Part shown: in pieces, positions 53,233-61,198 of the stretch
Layout of the letters: the number at the start of each line of letters is the position of its first letter
Numbering within the stretch: the stretch's first letter is position 1
Origin: Caryophanales bacterium UBA4856
GTDB lineage: Bacteria > Bacillota_I > Bacilli_A > RFN20 > CAG-288
Assembly: GCA_002399765.1 (NCBI GenBank)
Contig: DHEG01000015.1
Span: 8,973-72,972 of the forward strand
DNA: 64,000 bases
Direction: 5' to 3'
Translations under genes and position numbers: made by a program
Notes under the pieces: model-generated
Databases searched by the model: none
The model's input: the letters and a program-made list of their open reading frames with translations, nothing else
What the model was told of the DNA's origin: nothing

Positions 53233-53247
53233 CAAACATGCTATACT
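53220..53247 (+). promoter_or_regulatory. hsp20 promoter overlapping CIRCE
   Basis: TTTACA (53220-53225), 16 bases and TATACT (53242-53247). The -35 sits in the right half of the CIRCE. The leader to the ATG at 53297 is about 42 bases. Confidence 0.72.
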
Positions 53248-53296
53248 ACAAGTGCTTTCGGAGAAGAAGCCGAAAGGGCATAGGAGGCTAGAGAAT

Positions 53297-53806
53297 ATGG
53301 CAGAGAAAGAATTGAGAAAAGCTGAGAATCAGCAGGTCAACGAGAAAGGCGTCAACCGTTCCAACAAGCGTTTGCTGAGTTTGTTCGATCCATTCGGTTT
53401 CGATGACGACTTGCTTCCGGCTTTCGATGGGTTCGGGTTCCGTCCATTCCGTGCCCCGCGTTTCAACGACATCATGAAGACCGATATCAAGGACGACGGC
53501 AAGGAATACGAGATGACAGTCGAGGTCCCCGGCATCGACAAGAAGAACATCAAGGTGAGCCTAGATGATGGTTATTTGACTATCAACGCCAATACCGACG
53601 AGACAAACAAGGAGAATGGCAAGGAGAGCGGCGATTATGTGGTAAAGGAGCGTTTGGTCGGCTCCTATCAGCGCTCTTGGTATGTCGGCGATGACCTCAA
53701 GGTAACCGACATCCATGCCAAGATGGACAACGGCGTCTTGACCTTGACCTTCCCCAAGGAAGCGAAGAAGACCGAAGACGTTAACAACATCGTCACCATC
53801 GCCTGA
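53297..53806 (+). CDS. Small heat shock protein, Hsp20/alpha-crystallin
   Basis: This 169-residue holdase has an N-terminal arm with an FDPFGFDDDLLPAF segment, the alpha-crystallin domain at about 58-165 (YEMTVEVPGIDKKNIKVSLDDGYLTI, read in parts) and the closing GVLTLTFPK motif. It binds unfolding proteins during stress. The ATG at 53297 has AGGAGG 10 bases upstream. An earlier in-frame ATG lies before that site and is not used. A CIRCE and a terminator make it a single-gene heat-shock unit. Confidence 0.95.
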   Translation: MAEKELRKAENQQVNEKGVNRSNKRLLSLFDPFGFDDDLLPAFDGFGFRPFRAPRFNDIMKTDIKDDGKEYEMTVEVPGIDKKNIKVSLDDGYLTINANTDETNKENGKESGDYVVKERLVGSYQRSWYVGDDLKVTDIHAKMDNGVLTLTFPKEAKKTEDVNNIVTIA

Positions 53807-53824
53807 AGTTGGTCGCACTTCGCC

Positions 53825-53850
53825 AAAGGCCCTTTTGAAGGGCCTTTTTT
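53825..53850 (+). terminator. hsp20 terminator
   Basis: AAAGGCCCTT (53825-53834) pairs with AAGGGCCTTT (53838-53847) and the T run continues to 53850. A TATAAT at 53879-53884 just beyond may start the next gene. Confidence 0.9.
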
Positions 53851-53915
53851 CGTACCTGCCTTTCCTTACCCGTGAATGTATAATCAACGTATGCAAAGAC
53901 GAAAGGAGCATGCCA

Positions 53916-55289
53916 ATGCCGTTTAAGTGCCACCATTTGGATAAATGGGAATACATGAATCTGGACCTATGCGAGGAAGTCTTGGAGCACAGCAGCCGCT
54001 GCGTGGTATTCATCGGGGGTGCTTCCTCGTCGGGGAAGTCGTTCTGCGCCAAGAACCTCAAGAGGGTCTTGGAGGGCAATGGGCATAAGGCATTGGTGGT
54101 CTCCACCGATAACTACAACAAGGGAATATCGGGAATAATTACCGACAAGGTCGCCGAGAAATACTTCGGCGGCGATCTGCCGAACCGCGAGAAGGTGGTC
54201 AGGGAGGTCAAGAGCGTCTTGCTGAAGACCCCCTTTTCCAAGAAATTCGACAGGGATTGCCTTGACCAGATCAAGCCTAAACTCGCCAGCTTTTTGGCCC
54301 CGGCCGATCTCAGCAAATATTTGGATGGCTGCGCCGAGGAGATCAAGCACCTCAACTTCGATGAACCCGATGTCTACGATCTGTCCTCGGTCGCGACGGA
54401 CATCAAGGCCTTGCTGGCGGGGAAGACCGTCAGCTGCAAGAAGTATTCGAAGGTCGTCTCCGAACAGGTCCCCGCCCATAGCCACTACGATGGAAGCAAA
54501 TACCAGGTCCTGATCGTGGAAGGCATCTATGTCCTTTCGGACCATCTTCTCGATCGCTTCGACCGGGGCATGGCGGTGACCAACTTCATCGAAGGGAGTC
54601 CCAAGTCTTTGTTCCTCCGCCGGGTCATCAGGGACAACAAGATAACCTCTTCCCCTTCCTATTACACGATCGGGATGTACTTCCACAACATCGTAAAGTC
54701 CTATAACGAGACCATAATCCCCTCCCGGGACAACGCGATGGTCATATTCAACAACGACATGACCTTCGCCGAGCTAAGGGAAGGGAACCTCTACCTAACC
54801 AAGGATCGGGTGAAGGTCACCAATCCTCTCTTCATCCAGGAAATGCTTAACAAGGCAAAGCTACTAAGCACGACTTTCCAAAAGGACATCTATTTCACCG
54901 GCATAGGCGAACCTTCTGACTTCAACAATCTTCTTCGCCTAAGGGAGCTTTCCACCGATGGGGGCAAGACCTATGTCCCTTCCAGCCTCGTTAACAAGGG
55001 CTCGCCCAAGGCCAGGAGGGACGGCAAGGTGATAAGACCCATCAATGTCTTGCTCAAGGAAGGCGATTTCTTCAAGGTGTTCGGGAGCGAGAAGGACTTC
55101 TTGGACAACATGGCCGCCGCTGGATTCGCTATCGACAGGCAGGTCTTCAAGGTGAAGAGAAGGATCACCTATGATGGCTATAGGTTCACGATATCCGATT
55201 TCAGGGGCGAGGGGGTCTGGCTGGAATTCGCCGATCCCGACCTTCCGCTGAAGGTCCGCGACGAATTCATCAGCGAAGCATCGGAGTGA
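53916..55289 (+). CDS. Uridine-kinase-like protein with possible C-terminal CYTH-like domain
   Basis: This 457-residue protein has a kinase part at about 28-240 with Walker A GGASSSGKS (34-42), VVSTDNYNKG and VEGIYVLSD. The C-terminal 150 residues hold FTGIGEPSDFNNLLRLREL and RRITYDGYRFTISDFRG, then VWLEFADP, which recall the charged beta strands of CYTH/triphosphate-tunnel domains. Kinase-CYTH fusions are known elsewhere. The start is placed at the ATG at 53916 (7 bases after AAAGGAG). The ATG at 53910 is possible. The substrate is unknown. Confidence 0.75.
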   Translation: MPFKCHHLDKWEYMNLDLCEEVLEHSSRCVVFIGGASSSGKSFCAKNLKRVLEGNGHKALVVSTDNYNKGISGIITDKVAEKYFGGDLPNREKVVREVKSVLLKTPFSKKFDRDCLDQIKPKLASFLAPADLSKYLDGCAEEIKHLNFDEPDVYDLSSVATDIKALLAGKTVSCKKYSKVVSEQVPAHSHYDGSKYQVLIVEGIYVLSDHLLDRFDRGMAVTNFIEGSPKSLFLRRVIRDNKITSSPSYYTIGMYFHNIVKSYNETIIPSRDNAMVIFNNDMTFAELREGNLYLTKDRVKVTNPLFIQEMLNKAKLLSTTFQKDIYFTGIGEPSDFNNLLRLRELSTDGGKTYVPSSLVNKGSPKARRDGKVIRPINVLLKEGDFFKVFGSEKDFLDNMAAAGFAIDRQVFKVKRRITYDGYRFTISDFRGEGVWLEFADPDLPLKVRDEFISEASE

Positions 55290-55299
55290 CATCCAAACG

Positions 55300-55334
55300 A
55301 AAAGGGGCAGCCATCTTCGGGCGGCCCCTTTTTT
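55300..55334 (+). terminator. Bidirectional terminator between convergent genes
   Basis: AAAAGGGGCAGCC and GGCGGCCCCTTTT pair with one internal mismatch, followed by a T run ending at 55334. The A-rich left arm provides a T run for the minus-strand transporter operon as well. Confidence 0.85.
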
Positions 55335-55345
55335 GCCTTTGGCTT

Positions 55346-56374
55346 TCAGACCTCTTCCGAATAGGGTATGCCATCGTATTTCGGCGCCCGGTTGTGCTTG
55401 GAGAAGGCCATCAGCACCAGGATTGTGGCGAGGTAGGGAACCATGCTGAACAGGGGGCCATAGGAACTCAAAGACGAGCCGCCAGGAATAAGCGATATGC
55501 CAGAGCCCAAAGTCTGGAAGAAGGAGAACAGCAGGGCGGCAAGCGGTATGAGCGAGGGCTTCCAGTTGCCGAATATCATTACCGCCAAGCCCAGGAACCC
55601 GAACCCGGCCACGTCGGCGCTGAACTCCTTGGAGATGGTGGAAGCGAAGAAGAACCCCGCCATGCCGGCCAGCACTCCCGAGATGGAGGTGCCGATGAAG
55701 CGATAGCGATTGACCGCTATTCCCGAGGCCGCGGCGGCATATGGGTTTTCGCCAACAGCCTTTAGGCGGAGGCCGAATCTGGTCAGGTTCAGCACTATGG
55801 GGGCGATCATTATCACGATGATGCCGATGAAGAACGACGGGTAGGTGTTTTGGAAGAAGAGCTTCCCGATAACGGGGATGCTGCCCAAACCCGGCGTCGA
55901 GGTTATGAGGAACAGGTTGTTGTCCAATATCAGTTTGGCCATTCCGGTCTTTCCGGCGAAACCGTATGAGGAGGCAAGCAAAAGGCAAAGGGCCGGGCCG
56001 ATGATGTTCAAGGCAGTGCCGGTTATTATCTGGTCAGCCTTGAGGTGGAGTGCGGCGAAGGAGTGAAGCAGGGAGAACGCAAAGCCGGCAATCATGGCGC
56101 TCAACAGGGAGACGCCATATATCAAGACCTTTACCCAAACGTTGGTGATGATGGTCGAAGCGGTCTTCATTTCGTCGATGGAAACGCCGAATCCCATGGC
56201 CATGTAGTCCATCACCAAAACCCCGAAGAAGCCACCGAAGATCATTATTCCTTCCAAGGCGATGTTGGTTACGCCGCCTTTTTCGGAGAACATGCCGGCC
56301 AGGGCCACTATTACCAGGGGAATGAAGGATATGAGACAAAGATCGACGAATGAGTAAATCCAATCGGTATTCAT
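55346..56374 (-). CDS. Nucleoside-type ABC importer permease, second subunit (NupC/YufQ type)
   Basis: This 342-residue inner-membrane protein has about nine helices. Family pieces are GGVTNIALEGIMIFGGFFGV (about 29-48) and FGLRLKAVGENPYAAAASGI (about 205-225), typical of the BPD_transp_2 permeases that import nucleosides together with BMP lipoproteins. It overlaps the fused ATPase-permease gene by 4 bases. The operon order is lipoprotein, ATPase-permease, permease. Confidence 0.92.
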   Translation of the reverse strand: MNTDWIYSFVDLCLISFIPLVIVALAGMFSEKGGVTNIALEGIMIFGGFFGVLVMDYMAMGFGVSIDEMKTASTIITNVWVKVLIYGVSLLSAMIAGFAFSLLHSFAALHLKADQIITGTALNIIGPALCLLLASSYGFAGKTGMAKLILDNNLFLITSTPGLGSIPVIGKLFFQNTYPSFFIGIIVIMIAPIVLNLTRFGLRLKAVGENPYAAAASGIAVNRYRFIGTSISGVLAGMAGFFFASTISKEFSADVAGFGFLGLAVMIFGNWKPSLIPLAALLFSFFQTLGSGISLIPGGSSLSSYGPLFSMVPYLATILVLMAFSKHNRAPKYDGIPYSEEV

Positions 56375-59300
56375 ATTTCCTTGGCCTCCTTGTCAGGCTT
56401 CCTCTTGGTCTCCAGCAGGTCCCGGTTCTTGATTTGCTTCAGCTGCTGATGGCGGATTATCGAAGACGCAAGCTTGAAGGTGGCGGTGCTGTAGATGATC
56501 ACTCCCATTATCACATCCACCAGGAACTTGTCGTAGCCGATGGTCTGGAGAGGGACGCTCGCTTCCCTCAGCCAGGCGATCATTATGCCGGTGAATATGG
56601 TTCCCAGGGCATTGTTGTTCGCAATCAGGGCAATGGAAATGCCATCGAACCCTTCGTTGGAGACGGTGGAGGTGGCCTGCAGATAGCCCATCGGCTGCGA
56701 GGGGAAGTAATAGAGGACGCCGGCGATTCCCGCCATCAAGCCCCCGAGGGTCAACGACCATACCGTCAGTTTCCTGAAGGAATAGCCTGCCCCTTTTGCC
56801 GCATCGCGCGATAGGCCGGTAGCCTTCAGCTTGAAGCCGAACTTGGTACTGGAGACAAGGACCCACGAGAGGAGAGCAAAGCCGATGGCGATTATGATGC
56901 CCGAATCGATGTTGGAATTGGTGAACAGGGAACTCAATCCCCAGGTGGGGACGTTGGCACCGGTTACGCTGTAATTCGCTCCGGAGATGTCGACATCGTA
57001 CACGAAATCAAGGGAGACTATTATCTTGGCCACATAGACGGCAATCCAGTTCATCATTATCGTGCACACGACTTCGTTCACGTTCAGCGTGGCCTTGAGT
57101 ATTCCGGGAACGAATCCCCAAATGGCGCCGCCCAACGCCCCGGCAAGGAAGACCACCAGGAAAAGCCAAGGGCTCGACGTGACGCTTCCCATGAGATTCG
57201 CGACCAGGAACGCGAAGGCCGCCCCAAAGGTGAATTGGCCCGAAGCGCCTATGTTGAACAGGCCCCCCTTATTGGGGATGGCGACCGACAAGCCCAACAG
57301 AATCAACGGACCGGCCTTCCAAAGGGAGTTCCCGACGGATTTGAGGCCCCGCCTGGATCCGGAGGTGAAAAGATATTGGAACCCTTTCAAGGCCGAGGAC
57401 GGCTTCACGATCAGCATTACCAAAAAGCCTAGCAGGAGTCCTACCAAAATGGAGGTGAGGGAATTGAAGATCTTTGCCGTCGGTCCATCGTAGGACATCT
57501 TCCTTATGAAATTGAGCGGTTTCTCCAAAGAGACAAGGCCGGGCCTAAAGGCTATGGCCGCCTTCGCCCGCGCCTTGGGCTTCTCGTCATTGGCTATGGC
57601 GGAATCTATGTCATCGAATTGGGATTCCTTCTGGTCCTGGTTGGCTTTGGCCTTACCCGCCTCTTCCTTGGGAGGGACAAAGCCCTTATCGGCAGATCCG
57701 TCATATGAACTGCCGCCTCCCATATAGAAGCCCACTTCCTTGTAATCAACTGTCTTGGGATCGAGCTTTGCGATTAGGCGGCCGTTGAACATAACGTATA
57801 TGACAGTGCTGAGGTTGAAAAGATCGTCGAGCTCGGTGGAATAAAGGAGCACGGCACAGCCTTCGTCACGCGCCTTGATTATCTGCTTGTTGACGAACTC
57901 AATGGCTCCGACATCAAGTCCCCTGGTCGCCTGGTTGGACACCAACAGGGCGGGCTTGCGCTCCAACTCCCTGGCGATTATTACCTTTTGCTGGTTGCCC
58001 CCAGACATATTCCTGGTCAAGGTGGTGCGACCGGAAGGAGTCCTTATGTCGTATTTGGCGATCATCTTGTCGGCGTGCGAGGCAATCTTTTTCCGGTCTA
58101 TGAAGAAACCTTTGACGAAGGGCTTGCGCAAATCCTTGGATACCAGGTTCTTCTGGATGTCATAGTCGAGGATCAAGCCAAACCTCTGCCGGTCGGATGG
58201 GATCTCGGCGATTCCCTTCTTGATCCTCCGGTTGATGGCATATCGAATTATGTTTTGGGGCCTGTCTTTTGTGCTCTTGGCCCTCTTCAGGCGCCAGATC
58301 TCATCCCGGCAAAGCCTAAGGGCTTTTTGGGGATCGGTAGTCCCGAAAGCAAGAGACGAAGTCACGTCGCCCTTTTCGAGGAGTCTCTTCCGCCTCTTGA
58401 GCTTCTCCATTTGCTCGCCGACATCACCAGCCGGTCCGGCTACCTGGTCCGTCTCCTCCATGGAAGGATGGAACAATACCTGTCCTTTCAGCTTCGGGAA
58501 GGAATCGTCGATGCCGGTGACTATGTCGAGGAGTTCTTCCTGGCCGTTTCCTTCGACGGCGGCTATTCCGACCACCTCGCCGGCATGGACGGTCAAACTG
58601 ACATCGTCGACCGCCTTCTTGGAATGATCCTTGCGATCGCAGCTGAGGTTCTTGATCTCGAGAACGGGCCGACCCAAAGGTATCTCCTTTTTGGCAATGG
58701 TGAAGGATACATGCCTGCCAACCATCAGTTCTGCCAATTGCTCAGCGGTGCAGTCCCTGACTGCGAAGGTGCCCATATTGCACCCACGGCGCATGACGGT
58801 GACGGAATCGGCGACCATCTTTATCTCGTTCAGCTTATGGGTGATGAGGATCACGGCCTTGCCCGAATCGGCGAAATTCCTGATCACCTTCATAAGTCCC
58901 ACCGTCTCTTGGGGTGTGAGCACTGCCGTCGGCTCATCCATGATGATTATCTTGGCGTTTAGGAAAAGTATCTTGGCTATCTCGGTCTTTTGCTGGGTGG
59001 CAACGGGAAGGTCCTTTATCCTGCTGTCGAGAGGAAGGATGATGCCGTATTCCCTGAGGGTCTCCTCGACTTTCTTCCGGGCCTCTTTTTTTCTCAGGAA
59101 TCCCAGCTTTTGGTCTTCATGACCAAGGATTATGTTCTCGAAGACGGTGAAGACATCGACCAACTTGAAATGCTGGTGGACCATGCCGATATGCAGCTTG
59201 GTGGCCTCGTTCGAGTTTGCGATATGCACTTCCTTGCCATCTACTTTTATCGTCCCGGAATCCGCCTTCTTCAGGCCGAACAGAATCGACATCAAAGTCG

Positions 59301-59472
59301 ATTTGCCTGCACCGTTTTCGCCGAGGATGGCATGGACTTCGCCGTACTTCACGCGAAGGGTTACATCATCCAAGGCCTTGAGGTTATCGAAGGATTTGCA
59401 GATATTGAGCATTTCGACGGCATAAGACGGCTTATTGTCCTGAATTTTGTCTGTGCCAGTCTCAGTTTCCAT
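56371..59472 (-). CDS. Fused ABC ATPase (two domains) and permease of a nucleoside-type importer
   Basis: This single 1033-residue frame joins proteins that are normally separate (NupA/YufO ATPase about 510 residues and NupB/YufP permease about 350). ATPase 1 is at about 18-255 with Walker A GENGAGKS (51-58) and Walker B IIIMDEPTAVLTP. ATPase 2 is at about 270-600 with the degenerate A loop VEGNGQEE and signature MSGGNQQK. It carries an extra charged insert of about 100 residues (about 340-440). A linker rich in Lys, Glu and Ala follows (about 600-668), and the permease runs from about 669 to the end with GLFNIGASGQFTFGA and FGFKLKATGLSRDAA. The frame is open throughout with no sign of a frameshift. 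Confidence 0.92.
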   Translation of the reverse strand: METETGTDKIQDNKPSYAVEMLNICKSFDNLKALDDVTLRVKYGEVHAILGENGAGKSTLMSILFGLKKADSGTIKVDGKEVHIANSNEATKLHIGMVHQHFKLVDVFTVFENIILGHEDQKLGFLRKKEARKKVEETLREYGIILPLDSRIKDLPVATQQKTEIAKILFLNAKIIIMDEPTAVLTPQETVGLMKVIRNFADSGKAVILITHKLNEIKMVADSVTVMRRGCNMGTFAVRDCTAEQLAELMVGRHVSFTIAKKEIPLGRPVLEIKNLSCDRKDHSKKAVDDVSLTVHAGEVVGIAAVEGNGQEELLDIVTGIDDSFPKLKGQVLFHPSMEETDQVAGPAGDVGEQMEKLKRRKRLLEKGDVTSSLAFGTTDPQKALRLCRDEIWRLKRAKSTKDRPQNIIRYAINRRIKKGIAEIPSDRQRFGLILDYDIQKNLVSKDLRKPFVKGFFIDRKKIASHADKMIAKYDIRTPSGRTTLTRNMSGGNQQKVIIARELERKPALLVSNQATRGLDVGAIEFVNKQIIKARDEGCAVLLYSTELDDLFNLSTVIYVMFNGRLIAKLDPKTVDYKEVGFYMGGGSSYDGSADKGFVPPKEEAGKAKANQDQKESQFDDIDSAIANDEKPKARAKAAIAFRPGLVSLEKPLNFIRKMSYDGPTAKIFNSLTSILVGLLLGFLVMLIVKPSSALKGFQYLFTSGSRRGLKSVGNSLWKAGPLILLGLSVAIPNKGGLFNIGASGQFTFGAAFAFLVANLMGSVTSSPWLFLVVFLAGALGGAIWGFVPGILKATLNVNEVVCTIMMNWIAVYVAKIIVSLDFVYDVDISGANYSVTGANVPTWGLSSLFTNSNIDSGIIIAIGFALLSWVLVSSTKFGFKLKATGLSRDAAKGAGYSFRKLTVWSLTLGGLMAGIAGVLYYFPSQPMGYLQATSTVSNEGFDGISIALIANNNALGTIFTGIMIAWLREASVPLQTIGYDKFLVDVIMGVIIYSTATFKLASSIIRHQQLKQIKNRDLLETKRKPDKEAKEI

Positions 59473-59544
59473 TCGTTAAGCCTCCACCACTTACGCTTTA
59501 TAGACAAGGATAGGACTACTCGAACCAATAATCACCTGCTTTCT

Positions 59545-59582
59545 AAAAAAAAGGGGACATCCAAGACCGGATGCCCCTTTTT
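59545..59582 (-). terminator. Hairpin between the BMP lipoprotein and the fused ATPase-permease
   Basis: GGGGACATCC and GGATGCCCC pair with one bulged A (59553-59577), flanked by A and T runs of five or more, so the hairpin works in either direction. On the minus strand it follows the lipoprotein stop by 16 bases, which would give more lipoprotein than membrane parts. Confidence 0.85.
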
Positions 59583-59598
59583 CCTGATGAAAGCGGAA

Positions 59599-60867
59599 TT
59601 AGTCAGATTGGGGAAGTAAGACGGCAACCAAAGCGGAGGCAACGTCTTCGTCAACGTCATAGCCGGTCAAGATCGAGGCAAGATCAGCGCCATTGTCATC
59701 GAAGACCTGAGGGATCTTCACCGAAGCATCGTCATTCTCGATCTTTTCGAGAACTGCATTGTATTGGTCTTTGGTGAAATTGCTGAATCTCCAGGAATCA
59801 TCGGCAGTGGGGATACCCGCGGCATCCTGCTTTGCCCCAAGCGTAATGCTGGTACCGCCATCAGAGAATCCGCTGAACACATTGTCCAAGGCGTCCTGGA
59901 CGGCCACGCCCAAGCCCTTCATTGCCGAAGTCAATACATATTCGCTCTCGTTGTACTGATCGACATCCACGCCTATGGCCCAAGGAGCCTTGCCATCGAG
60001 ATCAGTATGGGTCTCGTGGTAGCTTTCCACGACATTGAACACGTTGTTGTTGACCTGTCCCGCGGCTCCGAAGATGCCATCCACTCCATCGTTGGCAAGC
60101 CAACCGGAAGGGGTGGTTTCGTAAGTGGGGCTCTCGGTGAAAGCACCAGCATAGTAAACATGGCTGGCGGTGAACTGCGCGCTCTTGCCATCGGTGTAAT
60201 TGGCATAGGCGATGCCCGCAGCGAAACCGGAACCGTAACGATAGACGGCGGGTATCTGCATTCCGCCAACGAAGCCCAAATTGGTCAAGCCCTCCTCGGC
60301 GGCAGCATAGCCGGCCAAGAAGCCAGCATCCTGTTCCTTGAAGACTATGTTGACCGCATTGGTGGCCGAGGCGATATTGGTCTGGGTGAAATCGATTCCT
60401 ATGAACTTGACGTCGGGATTGGCAACGGTCTCAGCCTCGAAGGCCTCCTGGAAGAGATATCCGGGGGAGACGATGACGGTGGCGCCGGCATCGATGGCAT
60501 CCTCGATGGTCTCCTCATAACTAGCCGTATCGCCGGCCGAAGGTCTCAGATAGTTGTAGGTCATGCCTCCGGTGGTGCCTTCGGTGAAGCCATTGGCCTG
60601 GGCCCAGGCCTCGACCCCTTCCCAGGTTCCCTGGTTGAATGACTTATCGTCGATGGTTCCGACGTCGGTAAGCATCGTTATGTGCGCATCGGATGGGATG
60701 TCCAAGGTTGAGCTGCCAGAAGTCTGGGTAGACGAAGAAGAGCCGGAACTTACGCTAGAAGACGCGCTGGAAGATGTAGAAGAGGAAGAGGTAGAGCCAC
60801 AGGAAGCTAGCGCGGTAGTAGATATAGCGAGAAGGGTAAATAATTTAACTGTACCAGATAATCTCAT
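59599..60867 (-). CDS. BMP-family nucleoside-binding lipoprotein
   Basis: This 422-residue protein has a lipoprotein signal (lipobox ALASC, Cys 23) and a Ser-rich linker (24-53). The binding domain reads ITMLTDVGTIDDKSFNQGTWEG (read in parts, 64-85), VIVSPGYLF, FIGIDF, GFVGGMQIPAVYRYGSGF and AIGVDVDQ. This is the BmpA/PnrA/TmpC family, which binds purine nucleosides for import. It is the first gene of the transporter operon, followed by a hairpin and the fused ATPase-permease. Confidence 0.95.
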   Translation of the reverse strand: MRLSGTVKLFTLLAISTTALASCGSTSSSSTSSSASSSVSSGSSSSTQTSGSSTLDIPSDAHITMLTDVGTIDDKSFNQGTWEGVEAWAQANGFTEGTTGGMTYNYLRPSAGDTASYEETIEDAIDAGATVIVSPGYLFQEAFEAETVANPDVKFIGIDFTQTNIASATNAVNIVFKEQDAGFLAGYAAAEEGLTNLGFVGGMQIPAVYRYGSGFAAGIAYANYTDGKSAQFTASHVYYAGAFTESPTYETTPSGWLANDGVDGIFGAAGQVNNNVFNVVESYHETHTDLDGKAPWAIGVDVDQYNESEYVLTSAMKGLGVAVQDALDNVFSGFSDGGTSITLGAKQDAAGIPTADDSWRFSNFTKDQYNAVLEKIENDDASVKIPQVFDDNGADLASILTGYDVDEDVASALVAVLLPQSD

Positions 60868-61198
60868 TTAGTCCTCTTTCCGTTTCCACCTAGCAAGCTT
60901 TGATTCATTCGATGCAGGACTTGCCTGGAAATCAAAGTGAATGATATTTATTGCCGAGGACTTTTTCAATCGCCCGATATCGCAAAAAAGCGATTTACAA
61001 GTGACAATCCTTTTTGCTCTCAAGGTTGTTTATGCACTTTGTCTCATTGCTTAATGGATTTTGGCCTAAAATTTCTTCGGCGTTTGACCAATTGTAAAGA
61101 AAAATTGCAAGCGTTTCCAACAACCACGGCCTGCCGCGTGCCAACAAAATGACCATAAGAATGTGTAGACTCAAGGGCAAAAGAGGCTTTGTGAAAGC
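60868..61198. other. Divergent intergenic region with a cre-like site
   Basis: These 331 bases separate the lipoprotein (minus) and the M32 peptidase (plus). At 61105-61120 stands TTGCAAGCGTTTCCAA, which fits the cre consensus WTGNAANCGNWNNCW in both directions, so CcpA-type sugar control of one or both genes is possible. A small hairpin-like ATCGCAAAAAAGCGAT lies near 60977-60992. I looked for a purine riboswitch before the lipoprotein gene and saw none. No open frame of note. Confidence 0.55.
60941..60969 (-). promoter_or_regulatory. Promoter of the nucleoside importer operon
   Basis: On the minus strand TTGAAA (60969-60964), 17 bases and TATCAT (60946-60941) match the vegetative consensus well. 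The leader to the ATG at 60867 is about 65-70 bases. Confidence 0.65.

Noticed and set aside
60868-61198. Purine riboswitch before the nucleoside importer
   Set aside because: No matching conserved core or three-way junction was found on the minus strand leader.
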